From positions 145,547,009 to 145,611,008 of the forward strand of contig NC_134834.1 of the NCBI RefSeq assembly GCF_004210375.1: a DNA stretch of 64,000 nt, written 5' to 3'. Both the position numbers and the translations under genes were made by a program. Origin of the DNA: Tachypleus tridentatus. Lineage: Eukaryota; Arthropoda; Merostomata; Xiphosura; Limulidae. Below, piece by piece: positions 1 through 10,857 of the stretch. The notes below the pieces were generated by a model. That model worked only from the letters and a program-made list of their open reading frames with translations. It had not been told where the DNA came from and did no database searches. Positions within the stretch are counted from its first letter, which is position 1; the number at the start of each line of letters is the position of its first letter.

Positions 1-62
1 GGTTCCACACCTCAATTATGACCTTAATTAGCTTATCTTTCGTAGTACAGTCTTTTCCCCGA

Positions 63-335
63 GGCCTCGCATGGCCAAGCGTGTTAAGGTGTGTGACTCG
101 TAATCTGAGGGTTGCGGGTTCGTATCCCCGTCGCGCCAAACATGCTCGCCCTTTCAGCCGTGGGGACGTTATAATGTTACAGTCAATCCCACTATTCGTT
201 GGTAAAAGAGTAGCCCAAGAGTTGGCGGTGGGTGCTGATGACTAGCTGCCTTCCCTCTAGTCTTACACTACTAAATTAGGGACGGCTAGCACAGATAGCC
301 CTCGAGTAGCTTTATGCGAAATACAAAAACAAACT
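63..335 (+). mobile_element. tRNA-derived SINE, family A (full length)
   Basis: A tRNA-like head with an A box near 75-90 and a B box near 117-128 (ggttcgtatcc) is followed by a conserved tail of about 190 bases that ends in aaaacaaac. The anticodon-loop region (gactcgtaatc) suggests a tRNA-Thr origin. The same head and tail recur at 633, 6880, 10600, 12451 and 60825, so this is a repeat family rather than a working tRNA gene. Confidence 0.85.
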
Positions 336-632
336 TCGTAGGGTGTGGATATACGAGTGTTTGTTTTGTTTACTACAACTTCGCCTCTGTTGATGGATCT
401 TCACCAAATTCAACATGAAGATTTGTGTTTCCATGAAGAGATACATGTAAATTTACAGTTTCATATTTTGTGTTTTGCCTTTTCTATGAGAGTTCTCGGT
501 TTTAAAAGAATATATATGTAATTTATAAATATAAATAACTTTCATGTCCTAAGATAACTTTTTATTAATCATGAATTTACATGACTTCCATCCACCTAGT
601 TTCATTAAATGGATAGGTTGGTTCTTTGTTTT

Positions 633-862
633 TAATTTTGTGCAGAGCTACAAGAGGGCTATCCGCGCTAGCCGTCTGTAATTTTGCAGTGTAAGACAAA
701 AGGAAGGCAGATAGTCATCACCACCCACCGCCAACTCTTGGGCTACTTTTTTATCAACGAATAGTGAGATAAACCGTCACTTTATAACGACCTGACGGCT
801 GAAAGGGAGAACATGTTTTTTTGAGAAAGGGATTCGAATCCATCATCCCGAAATTACGAGTA
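633..862 (-). mobile_element. tRNA-derived SINE, family A
   Basis: Reverse-strand copy of the family at 63-335. The tail comes first on the plus strand (gctatccgcgctagccgtc). The B-box complement gattcgaatcc lies near 831-843, and the end of the tRNA head is lost. Confidence 0.82.
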
Positions 863-1428
863 ATAAGTATCATAAATTTCATACATATTAATATTTAATT
901 AAATCCTAAATTAAAATTTCCCATTATTTCAAATTATAATACGTAACAATATATCAGATGTTAGTATCGCTGTATAAGTTAGCGTAAAATGAGAACAGCA
1001 ATTGTAATTTATACATTGTTAGACGCACGTTACCACAGGCTCGAGAGATAGAACATTACAGGTAATGAATATTCTAATATCATACAGTTGTGTATATTAA
1101 CCCTAATGAAGCAGTAAATTCGAAAGGTTTGTTAAATCTTAAAATACCTTCATATGTGTGTACTTATATATATATAGTAACATCTCTAATATATAGGTCG
1201 TTTTATTTTCTAGAGTTAAATAAATTCAAAGTTACTGCTGTTCGCTTATTTGAAATTGGTAAAATCAGTTTACTAATATTGTTTAGATATGAAAGCACTA
1301 TCATAGCATATTATTGCAATAAATATTGTCTACCCTACAACAATACTCTCTTATTAACCGTTAGTAACGGATTTGTGCAGAATGAGTTCAATTTGAAATA
1401 GTTCGAAAGCCAAAAAGAAACACTTAAC
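863..1428. other. AT-rich spacer, no gene seen
   Basis: No coding signal or repeat family recognised. It lies directly upstream of the candidate first exon at 1429, so it may include that gene's promoter and 5' leader. I see no decisive promoter motif. Confidence 0.4.
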
Positions 1429-1642
1429 ATGTCGCAAAACGTTTGTTCCAAAACTAACATCTTTTTCGGAGTTCTTCTGGTGTGTCTGTTTGTTGTTATT
1501 AAAACAGACACCCAGGACATTATATTTAAAAAAAATACTTCAACGAAAGGAAAAATCTATGATTTAGATGAAAAGAACAACACTTATACTTTGATGACTA
1601 ATTCCCAATGGCGTGTCTTCATACGGAAACTGACCAACACAG
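1429..1642 (+). CDS. Candidate first exon: signal peptide of a small membrane protein
   Basis: The reading frame starts with a methionine and has a typical signal peptide: a short polar start, a hydrophobic stretch FFGVLLVCLFVVI at about residues 12-24, then a polar mature region (residues 25-71). It stops being needed at a consensus-type donor, CACAG|GTAAAA, leaving splice phase 1. The next acceptors downstream, at 2683 and 3559, both need phase 1, so joining to either terminal exon keeps the frame. The product would be a small type I membrane protein with a lumenal or extracellular N-terminal part. The frame also runs past the donor to a stop near 1716, so an unspliced 95-residue protein is possible. 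I do not recognise the family. Confidence 0.45.
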
Positions 1643-2458
1643 GTAAAAAAACCAATTCTTTCTATATTAAATCTATTAGGAACCAGCAGTGTTTCAGCCA
1701 ACCTGACAATCAATAATGATTATATTCTTTAACTCTCACATGATTTCAGTTTGGTCTGATTGTGCGTCCCGTTATAATATACATATATACCGGCCCCAGT
1801 GGAACACAAATGTCTTTGAGGACTTAACACTAGAAATCGGCGTTTCACAAAAGTATTTAGGCGAATAAATCATACAGTTTAGTGATATTATCATTAAGTT
1901 TACCTATATATATTTCACCAAAGTAATTTATATAACACGTCAATGTTACTGTTTCGTTGGTGATAGCATGAACTTTCACTATTTTTGTCAGTGAATTGAA
2001 AAATATTAACTTATAAGATTTTAAAATATATTACACTGATCATTGTTTGAGCGTTTTAATTATATATCGATATACTGAATAACTCAACTTCATTCGTACT
2101 AAATTAGGTAATTCGTAACCAAGACCGCATTATCATGGTTTATAACAAAGTTGGTTTATCAGGTAAACATTCTTCTAAGGATGATACGATACCTTCCAAC
2201 TGTAGATGTTGAATAAATTATCATACAAGAACCAATACATATTCTTGTTTTGATCTGTTCTGAAATGAAAAGCCGGGGGACTAACGTGGAACTTCAATAA
2301 AAATGATTGTGAGAAATAGATCAGTATTGATGTAAAGTTGGCCAATGATCTGTGCAAAAATAAAGAAAATTTAATAATCTTCAAATATCCTATCGTTAAC
2401 CGTTTTCTTGTCTTCTCCATTATAATAAACCTTTAACTCATTTATTTTCACCAACAAT

Positions 2459-2682
2459 TATTAGTAGCTTGTGCAGTAGTTAATTTAGCTGATTTGTACG
2501 CAATATAGTTTAGATGCTTTTCTGGATATGATTAAATCATTCAAGTGGAAAAGTCTAGATGATTTCAACAGTACAAAACTAACTTTTTAGAGATGATGCA
2601 GTTGAAGATAATTTTTATAATAGCTTTCACATATACTTTCTCTTTCATTAATTCGATGCGTGTTTTTTTTGTTTTTTTACAG
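2459..2682 (+). repeat. Tandem duplication, 5' flank of copy 1
   Basis: The sequence beginning ttattagtagcttgtgcag recurs almost unchanged at 3180-3394, including the polypyrimidine tract and acceptor AG. A short stretch, tgttgaataaatta, near 2206 and again near 3168 marks what could be the duplication junction. Confidence 0.85.
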
Positions 2683-2939
2683 AACGTGGTAGTTCGATGA
2701 CAAAAACAACACTGTCATCTCGTGGAAGAGATTTGAACATAACAACATACGAAGAGGAGCTACCAACGCTGAAGGAAGAAGACAAGAACAGTGGATACGA
2801 AAGAGAAAATAATAGAAGGAACATAATTCGTTTGTTTGAAAATGCATCATTATTTAAATTTATAATTTTTTTTATTGCTTTTATGTTTGTGATGATTCTA
2901 ATAAATGCATGTTTTAAGTATTATCGCTTCGTATTTTAA
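2683..2939 (+). CDS. Alternative terminal exon 1: membrane-anchored C-terminus
   Basis: It begins after a strong polypyrimidine tract and acceptor (tttttttacag). It reads in phase 1 through about 85 codons to a TAA. The encoded tail has a charged region rich in Glu, Lys and Arg (about residues 20-45) and then one hydrophobic segment, about FKFIIFFIAFMFVMILI, ending in a short basic and aromatic stub NACFKYYRFVF. This suggests a single-pass anchor at the extreme C-terminus. The exon at 3559-3941 encodes a clearly related tail, so these look like duplicated, mutually exclusive last exons. A poly(A) signal follows at 3031. Function unknown; the layout (charged linker plus C-terminal anchor) is generic. 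Confidence 0.5.
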
Positions 2940-3030
2940 ATGTTGTTGTTATTTTTATCACTTTCTGTTTTAAATGTTGTGTTATTTTTAGCATGTTATG
3001 AGTGTATTTTATATGTTGTTTTTTTATCCC

Positions 3031-3036
3031 AATAAA
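3031..3036 (+). promoter_or_regulatory. Poly(A) signal AATAAA after terminal exon 1
   Basis: AATAAA lies about 90 bases after the stop codon at 2937-2939. The equivalent signal is kept after the second terminal exon at 4271. Confidence 0.5.
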
Positions 3037-3043
3037 CTTTTAG

Positions 3044-3161
3044 GTGCACGAAAATTGTATATAATGTAGAAGAACGTCACAAAGTGAATGGTCTCTCACA
3101 CCCACATAGATATGAAGATCTAATGATTTATACTAAAGAATGAACTATCCAATCATGTCCT
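3044..3161 (+). repeat. Tandem duplication, 3' flank of copy 1
   Basis: This block (starting gtgcacgaaaattgtata) recurs almost base for base at 4305-4422, after the second poly(A) signal. It marks the right end of the duplicated unit. Confidence 0.85.
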
Positions 3162-3179
3162 ACTGTTGATGTTGAATAA

Positions 3180-3394
3180 ATTATTAGTAGCTTGTGCAGT
3201 AGTTAATTTAGCTGATTTGTACGCAATATAGTTTAGATGCTTTTCTGGATATGATTAAATCATTCAAGTGGAAAAGTTTAGATGATTTCAACAGTACAAA
3301 ACTAACTTTTTAGAGATGATGCAGTTGAAGATATTTTTATAATAGCTTTCACATATACTTATTTCATTAATTCGATGCGTGTTTTTTTTTACAG
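3180..3394 (+). repeat. Tandem duplication, 5' flank of copy 2
   Basis: Near-identical copy of 2459-2682, again ending in a T-rich tract and acag. The sequence after this acceptor (from 3395) begins like exon copy 1 (aatgtggtagttt) but runs to a stop within about 25 codons. This looks like a dead duplicate of the acceptor, with the working exon displaced to 3559. Confidence 0.8.
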
Positions 3395-3558
3395 AATGTG
3401 GTAGTTTCTCTTTGCGATTGTACTATTTTTTTTCAAGGACTATTTGTAACCATCCTTTATAAAATTTTAGTCTTTATATATAACATTATTTTACTAATTT
3501 GCTTGTATTAAAACTGAACATATTTGTATATTAAAAATATTATTCTCATAAATCACAG

Positions 3559-3941
3559 AGAAACCTTCAGCTATAACACCCCTTGAAACAGTTCATGAAG
3601 CCAAGGATAACAAAGAATTATTCTCGAAAGAAGAAAGACATATCACAACAACAAAAACCGTAACTTCATATGAAGACATTTATCGTGCGATGACAAACAC
3701 AAAACTGTTATCTCCTGGAAGAAAAATCAACATGACAATATACGAAAAGGAACTGCCAATGGAGAAGGAAGATCGGAACAGTGAAGACGAAATAGAAAAT
3801 TATATGTTCAACAATACAAGCAGCATAGTTCATATATTTGAAAATGCATCCTTCTTTAAATTTCTAATCCTTTTAATTGCTTTTCTGTTTATCATAATTC
3901 TGATAAATGCATGTTTCAAGTATTATCACTTTGTATTTTAA
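3559..3941 (+). CDS. Alternative terminal exon 2: membrane-anchored C-terminus, longer form
   Basis: The exon follows the acceptor aatcacag and opens in phase 1, compatible with the candidate first exon at 1429-1642. It encodes about 127 residues. First comes a polar, Thr/Lys/Glu-rich stretch (about 44 residues, absent from copy 1). Then comes a region aligned to copy 1 (MTNTKLLSPGRK against MTKTTLSSRGRD), and last a hydrophobic anchor, FLILLIAFLFIIILI, with the stub NACFKYYHFVF. Coding differences from copy 1 are many, while the flanking noncoding blocks are nearly identical. The stop codon and last codons are also the first unit of a 44-bp minisatellite. I do not recognise the protein. Confidence 0.5.
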
Positions 3942-4270
3942 ATGTTGTTGTGTTATTTTTATCATTTTATCACTTTGTATTTTAAATGTTGTTGTGTTAT
4001 TTTTATCATTTTATCACTTTGTATTTTAAATGTTGTGTTATTTTTATCATTTTATCACTTTGTATTTTAAATGTTGTTGTGTTATTTTTATCATTTTATC
4101 ACTTTGTATTTTAAATGTTGTTGTGTTATTTTTATCATTTTATCACTTTGTATTTTAAATGTTGTTGTGTTATTTTTATCATTTTATCACTTTGTATTTT
4201 AAATGTTGTTGTGTTATTTTTATCATTTTATCACTTTGTATTTTAAATGTTGTTGTGTTATTTTTATCAT
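3924..4270 (+). repeat. 44-bp minisatellite, about 8 units, seeded by the end of the coding exon
   Basis: The unit runs from tatcactttgtattttaaat through the following T-rich bases to the next tatcac. Unit starts at 3924 and 3968 are 44 bases apart, and one unit is three bases shorter. The first unit contains the last five codons and the TAA of the exon at 3559-3941. Copy 1 of the exon has only two degenerate versions after its stop. Confidence 0.9.
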
Positions 4271-4276
4271 AATAAA
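4271..4276 (+). promoter_or_regulatory. Poly(A) signal AATAAA after terminal exon 2
   Basis: AATAAA lies immediately after the minisatellite and in the same relative place as 3031-3036 in copy 1. Confidence 0.5.
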
Positions 4277-4304
4277 CGTTTGTGAAAATCATCATACAGT
4301 TAAA

Positions 4305-4422
4305 GTGCACGAAAATTGTATACAATGTAGAAGAACGTCACAAAGTGAATGGTCTCTCACACCCACATAGATATGAAGATCTAATAATTTATACTAAAGA
4401 ATGAACTATCCAATCATGTCCT
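4305..4422 (+). repeat. Tandem duplication, 3' flank of copy 2
   Basis: Partner of 3044-3161, with only scattered base changes. Confidence 0.85.
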
Positions 4423-5690
4423 TTAAAGATAAATACAAAAATATATTTAGTCTAAAATGAACCACAAATAAGATCTGACATCTAATGAAGTGAATTTTAA
4501 ATATAAAATTATTTTTAAGGTGTATTAAGTTGATTGTTTTTCATTTTTTAAATGATATACTTCATCTTTAACAATTTTCAAAGTGTTCTATATGTAAAGC
4601 ATGCACATTACTTACTACACTAACAAAACCAAAGTATTTTTGATATGAGCAGAAAAGCTATGTCTGTTCAAAGTGGGAGGGTGTCGAACTTTAACCCTTA
4701 GGCGGCATTTGTTTTTGTAAATTATGTAACCTTCACATGTCAGTATAACTTACAGATCAGGTAACCGTTATGTGACTCTTTAATTTCCGGTCATCTGGTG
4801 TCCTATAACTCATACGATATACCTTGGGCACGATAACTACTGTTGTGTCTTTGAGCATAACATTTTACTCAAATTGTTTTTGTTTATCCAGCTGAAATTT
4901 CAGCACTGACTCCTATGAACGGTATGGGCAAACGATGTATATTTCACATGTAGCATATATCCCAAACTAGAATACAAACCTGTGTACATTATATGCGTGG
5001 TCTGTATCCAAAATTAATATACATGCCTATGTAAATTAAATACACATTTACTAAATTACTTCACATTTGAAAATTTCAGGTCAACATGACATGTACACTA
5101 GACTAAAGTATAAAGAACAGGGGAAACTAGCCTACTGTAGATATTACATCAATAAAACTTGGTAATAAATTGTACTAATCATTACTCTTGATCACATGTG
5201 TTTCAGTAGTAAACTCTGGGCCTTAAAATGTTACAAGCTACTGATTGAGCACAGAAAAGGTTACTCACAGTGTAGATCTGTGCTTCAACATGAACAAGTA
5301 AACTTATGTGGGACAAGTGTGATCTTGTTCTTCCCACTGAACGGTCAGGTTTCCTTTAAATGTGTTGTTGTGTCCTTTACCATAATACTTTCTGATAAAA
5401 TACGTCTTTTGAATCCAAAATTCAGCCAAAGTATTCCATCAATTGTAACACAGTGGTTCCTTAAGTTCACATTTGAACCTGAATTACTAATCTCACAAAT
5501 TATTTATTATGTATATAATACAGTTTTTATGTTCTCAAATTGTCGAAGGATTATCAGCTAATGTTTTGCAAGTGGAATTTCTCTGTTGTTCTTGATGAAA
5601 TTTGTTACTGATTTATGTATTCATGTTCTAGAGTTACTACTCCCACAAATTATTTATTTATGTATTTATTCTTTTTGTTTTAATTCCAGG
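4423..5690. other. Spacer without recognised features
   Basis: AT-rich sequence. An open frame of 121 codons at 5196-5561 lacks any domain, signal or splice context, and I do not support it as a gene. Confidence 0.35.
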
Positions 5691-6680
5691 GTGCAACACA
5701 GCTCCAGCATCTGGTAGTAGATCAACATACTATCTATGAACACAACACTAGTATTAGTGACTTCCAAGATTGTATGGCAGAAGTGTTGAGAGAAAATTTA
5801 AAAAACAAACTAGCCAAAAATGAAAAATTCAGCGTCATGATTGATGAAAGTACAGACATTTCAGTAAAGCAGAATCTTGTCAGCTACATCCGTGTATTAG
5901 AGATGGATCAGTTCGGTACAGTGACACCACAGACCTATTTCCTTGAAATCTGTGTACTTTACAAAGCTAATGCTGAGAACATTTTTACAAAAGTCATTAG
6001 TATGTTATCAGAGAAAGGTATTGAAGTGAAAAAGTTATGTAGTGTCAGCTCTGATGGTGCTGCTGTGATGGTTGGGTCAAAGTCTGGGGTAGTTACTAGA
6101 CTAAAGCAATTTGTACCAGGTGTCCTAGCCACACACTGTATCACACACAGACTAGCTTTGAGTTGTGCCACAGGAGCTGACAGCATACCATATCTTGTCA
6201 AGTACCAGGATATTATGAATTCCATCTAAGTTTTTTAAGTACTCGTCAAAAAATATGGCAACTTAGACTGCAGTGCAGAGTATTATCAATGCAGAAGAAA
6301 AGAGGTTTAAAGAGATCTTTCACACCAGGTGGTTAAGTTTTGAAGGTGCAGTAGATGCACTGCTTTCCAACTACTCCAGCCTTGTGTCTGTATTTATGGA
6401 AGATACCTCTGATAAAGCTCTTAGCATGTATAAACCCATCACTTCATTCAAATTTCTGTATGTGTCACATTACTTAGCTGATTGTTTGAAGCCATTAGCC
6501 ATTTTGTCAAACACATTTTAGAGGAAAAATCTTAATTTCTCGGAAGTTCACCCACTGCTTACTTCAACTATTGAGTGTCTGGAGGAAATAAAACAAAACA
6601 AATGTGGTGAAATGCTGTCAAAATTTCTGAACGAGGTCCCAGCTGAGCCTCAGATTCAGATGGACTGTACACTTTTCAGT
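5691..6680 (+). pseudogene. hAT-derived transposase-like relic (DUF4371 / KIAA1586-like)
   Basis: The frame at 5774-6229 contains the signature FSVMIDESTDISVKQNLVSY near its residues 18-37. This is typical of DUF4371 and hAT-derived proteins such as the KIAA1586 and ZNF862 group. A second conserved block near residues 93-128 reads CSVSSDGAAVMVGS and later THCITHRLALSC. The frame breaks at 6227-6229, and related coding resumes in another frame at 6273-6521 (RFKEIFHTRWLSFEGAVDAL), followed by more similar sequence to about 6680 after a stop. A possible acceptor (taattccag) sits at 5690. The breaks and missing hAT C-terminal dimerisation region indicate a dead element or decayed domesticated copy. 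Terminal inverted repeats were not found. Confidence 0.75.
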
Positions 6681-6879
6681 TTGGTGAGAAATAAATATAC
6701 ATTATCTACGTCTACTCAAGCTATTGTTATTAACTGTTGTATGCCTATATGTCTCAGAAGTCTGGACCTATGGGAAGAATAGACATTATATTATTAAAGT
6801 TAAACATTCCTAATGTCATATGTTTATATTTCAGGAAAGAAAATACCAAGCACTGATATTTAGGGTCGAATTATTATTG

Positions 6880-7147
6880 TTTTTTTTAATTTTGCGCAAA
6901 GCTATACGAGGACTACCTGCGCTAGCTGTCCCTAATTTTGCAATGTAAGACTAGAGGGAAGGTAGATAGTCATAATCACCCACCGCCAACTCTTGGGATA
7001 CTCTTTTACCAACGAATAGTGGGACTGATTGTCACATTATAACGCCCCAGGACTGAAAGGACGAGCATGTTTGGTGCAACGGGGATTCGAACCCACGACC
7101 CTCTGATTACGAATCGAACGCCTTAACCCACCTGACCATGCCAGGCC
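6880..7147 (-). mobile_element. tRNA-derived SINE, family A (full length)
   Basis: Complete reverse-strand copy, ending with the head complement tgaccatgccaggcc at 7133-7147. The B-box complement gattcgaaccc is near 7084-7094. Confidence 0.87.
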
Positions 7148-8649
7148 ACGGATTATTATTAGGCACAAGAGGCACATTTCCTAGGGCCCATGAAAATTTG
7201 TGAACCTACAAAAACTATGGGTCCAAGAAAATTTCCCTTAAAAATCAGTTTTAGAGGACCAAAAAATAATAAGCATAATAACATGAAACATTTTACTGTA
7301 AAAACTTTACGTTATACGATATATTTTTTGTATATATGGATTAGCTTGTGTACTAACATTAACATAAATATATTTCACCAGAAAGGCTTTTTTATTTCAT
7401 AATTTATTTCATACTAAGCCATACTAAGGGTATTAGCGTATTATTGATAAAGATGTTAATTCGTTCAGCGTTTGCGCAGCTACGACATTGTATACTTAAA
7501 AAAAAATTATAATTTATCCACCTTTTGGTTTAACTTATACAGTTCGTAGAGCCCACCAACAGAAGGTGACTAGACCATGGATCGTCTTGATCCGTCACTG
7601 CTGGTATGCGTATGGCTATTAAGAATACATATGTATTTTTCTCTACGAGTCCAGATTTCTGAGACTCACCATATACTTTAACGCTGATAATCCGATTTTT
7701 TTAAATGCATATTTGTAAACGATCTCTGGAACACTGAGGGCTGAAGTAATATAATAGCATGAGTAAGTACGTCACGTGGGGTGTGAAGTACATAAAAAAT
7801 TGGAGATGAGTCTGTTAGCAGAATATTTAACCTAAACGTGGAAAAACGGTTTATAGACACAACGGTGTCTCAGTTTTATCTCTTTTCAGATGGTCTGGAC
7901 GATAACTTATCTTGGTGGAACCAATCTGCAGTCTCCTTTAATTTCAGTGTTTAAACGATATACTATTTTAACATCTTATAAAATGTAACCATTAAGAGCG
8001 CATAACACAGTTTTGTATCAAAAGTAATATCTTAGGAGACCTTTTTTTTTAATATAAAAACGTTTTTCGCTTCAGAAACTGATTTTCGCCTGACAGTAGT
8101 GCGTCATAGAGGGTTTAATGATTGGGCTTTTCAACTCCAAGATAAACAGACGGACGGAAACAAAAATCAAGAGAAACGTATGTGTGTGTGTATAGTAAGA
8201 CACGTACAACGTACAACTGCCATGCCTAAAGCACTAATATTACTGTTCTTTGCGCATTCTCAACTGTAGCACAGAGACGTGTTTTCTTAGAGTATACTTT
8301 TAGTTTCTGTCGTCTGAAATTGTTTGCACCAGTCACGTTTACTTACTTTGTTTCTGTCAAGTTTGTTTTGAAATTGAGTTTTATCATATTAAATAAATAT
8401 ATTTAAAATGAATAAATACTGCGTTGCTTAATAAATTGGAAGACTTGTTTAATTATGTTTGGTTCGTCTAAGATGTCAAAAACTATTGTCTTAATATTTT
8501 CAAATTATCAATCAACCATAAAGATTAAGGAAATATGTAGATGTATAATACAGCTTGTGAAATGTTACAGAAATGAGTTAAATCCGAGAAACGTTCAATT
8601 AAACAATGAAAGGTATTGTTAGTTTATTTTCTAATATCAAAACCACAAC
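7148..8649. other. Spacer without recognised features
   Basis: AT-rich sequence. Short open frames at 7190-7402 and 7678-7860 have no domain or splice support. Confidence 0.35.
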
Positions 8650-8735
8650 GAGTTTCCTGGTGTGTCACCGGGGTGAATCGAACACTAAATTTTTGCGTTG
8701 TAAATCCGTAAACTTACCGCTGTACACAGAAAGTA
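8650..8735 (-). mobile_element. tRNA-like SINE fragment, family B
   Basis: Contains gaatcgaacactaaatttt and cgttgtaaatccgtaaact, shared with the family-B copy at 56640-56755. Only the tRNA-like part is present. Confidence 0.55.
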
Positions 8736-8787
8736 TGATCTGAAATGTTGCTAGTCTTGTTGGGTTTTTTTTTATATTTTTCAAGTT

Positions 8788-8924
8788 TGTTTGTTTTGAA
8801 TTTCGCACAAAATTATACGACTGACCGTCACATTATAATGCCCCCAGGGCTGAAAGGGCGATCATGTTTGGTGTGATGCGGATTCGAACGCGCGACCCTC
8901 AGATTACGAGTAGAACGCCCTAGT
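8788..8924 (-). mobile_element. SINE family A, internally deleted
   Basis: The 3' end (gaatttcgcacaaaattata) joins directly to the middle of the unit (ctgaccgtcacattataat). About 90 central bases present in full copies are missing. The B-box region is kept near 8880-8890. Confidence 0.75.
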
Positions 8925-9714
8925 TTTTCACAAGAAGAAAATAAGACAGAAGAGCATATGTTAGAGACCCCTGTAAAAGTGCATTTTCTGCATTACTTCA
9001 AACAAACTGAGTTTTTATTAAGAATCTATCTCAAAACTGCTTACCACCACTAATGTTTGTAAGCGTGCAGATTAAAAGAGAAACTAGAAAAAAGATTTAT
9101 GATACATAAGCATAACTCTAAAACAGTTGGGAAATATGAAAACCACATTAAGTTAAAGTGTAGAAACCCTTGACCTAATTTACTTCACTACGAACATTAG
9201 TGCTCTAACTGTCCATTTCAGCAAAGATGATCTCTAGGGGGTGTCGAACGATCAGGATAGAGTCAATATTTAAACAATTTATTGTTGAGCGTTTTAATAA
9301 ATTTTTATTAATAAATATGATACATAATTACTACAACACATATAATATTTTATTGCATATACATATGCAATTTTTTGTCACTTAACTCACTCTTTCACTC
9401 ACTTAAAAAAACAGGGGGGGCAACCATAAAACCGTACTTATTAAACGGGGCGTGGATGAGAAAAGTTTAGGAAGTATTGGTCTATTTATTTACCGTTTAG
9501 ATTGCATAAAACTAATACAGGGTCCGCCAAAGGAAGTGTGGGGATATCATATAATTATATTTTCTAAAGTATTATTGAAAAACATTGTCGTTTTCGTAAT
9601 GAAAATTAAATGTTCGAAATGTAATGATGAACAGGTGGACCGTCCAACATCTTTCTCTAATTGTTAAGCTTTGTTTCAAAAATGAATCTCCATTATTGCT
9701 GCTCAGAAAGCATT
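8925..9714. other. Spacer without recognised features
   Basis: No gene or repeat family recognised. The coding-like stretch beginning at 9452 has no domain that I can name. Confidence 0.3.
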
Positions 9715-10075
9715 CTTGGTGCTACTGTTGTGGTTTCAACCAGGTAGAGCTACCTGTCATAAAGCATGGGCAACAATGGTAATGTCGCATAAGCTATTTC
9801 CAAACAGGACAGTTTCTCGTAACGAAAACACACTAACCTCTTCGAACTCCGAATATGTAAACAGCAGACTCCCTTTTGTGGTGTTACTTGAAGGACACAA
9901 CGTGTGTCTATAAGTCAGGGTCACTACAGTATCTTAAAGATAACATAAAGGTAGAAATTAATGGCATTACACGTGAAACTTTGACCTCTGCAATGAAAGA
10001 TGTCATCCTTAGATCACGCCCTTGTTCGGCGTTTTGTGATGAACACCTACTGGAGATTATTCGTCATACTTAATG
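9715..10075 (+). mobile_element. Mariner-type transposase C-terminal relic
   Basis: In the frame at 9876-10073 the translation has YLKDTTCVY, then LQYLKDNIKVEINGITRETL, SAMKDVILRSRPC and HLLEIIRHT. This matches the general end of mariner-type transposases (a WGYLKD-like block, a helix with 'I..I', then 'G.H.E..I'). The upstream part is out of frame and broken, so this is a dead fragment. No terminal repeats were found. Confidence 0.6.
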
Positions 10076-10599
10076 GTTACAAGTAATCTTATTCAGCTAA
10101 AATTTCATAAATAATAGACACAGATTACACCAACAGATGCCGCTGTTGATCATTGTAGTTTTAAATTCCTACAGCTTTTTTTGGTGCGCCCTCTATTCAG
10201 ACAATAAAATGCTGCTTAATTTTTGAGAAGTGCCAAGTGTATAATTGATAAAAAAAACTTAACTTCATTTGAAACACAGCAGAACAACAAAGTTTCCTCC
10301 AACTATTTGGGAGTAGATCTTAAAGTGTCGACATGTTTGATTTTTTGTTGTTGTTTTTGCTATTTCTGCATCTTACGAAATATTTTGTTTCTAATTTATT
10401 TAAACAGTGTTTCTCACCTCGATCGCAAAAAGCAGGATTCATCGTTGCTTGCATGAACAAGTAGACAGTTAAGTAGTTAAATACATAGATAGATACTGCC
10501 AATTATATTGGTAGCTAGTGTGGTAATAATATTCATAAAGCAAATAATTTAGTTAAGTTTAGACCGACAAATAAATCGATGGGTTGCAAATGAAATAAA
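10076..10599. other. Spacer without recognised features
   Basis: Nothing beyond short unsupported open frames. Confidence 0.3.
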
Positions 10600-10857
10600 G
10601 ATTTTTATTTGTTCTGATTTTCGCGAAAAGCTACACGAGAGATAGCTGTCCTTAATTTGGCAGTGATAAACAAGCGAGGGTAAGCAGCGAGTCAATGTCA
10701 ACTCTTGGACTATTTACCAACGAATTATGGAACTTAGCGTCACTCACAACGCCTCCAAGAGTTAAAAGGAGCGAGCATGTTTGATGACGGAGATTCAAAT
10801 CCGCAATCTTTAAATTGTGAGTCCATCATTCCATAACCATCACGCCTTGCCAGGCCC
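10600..10857 (-). mobile_element. tRNA-derived SINE, family A (old copy)
   Basis: Diverged reverse-strand copy ending with the head complement cacgccttgccaggccc. The tail block ctcttggactatttaccaac and the B-box complement gattcaaatcc are still readable. Confidence 0.78.

Noticed and set aside
63-135. A functional tRNA-Thr gene
   Set aside because: The tRNA-like head is always attached to the same long tail and recurs in many diverged copies. The acceptor stem does not pair well, so it is a SINE head.
3924-4270. CRISPR-like array
   Set aside because: Units are directly adjacent with no variable spacers in an animal genome; it is a minisatellite.
5196-5561. 121-codon open frame as a gene
   Set aside because: No domain, no signal and no convincing splice sites. 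Composition like its AT-rich surroundings.
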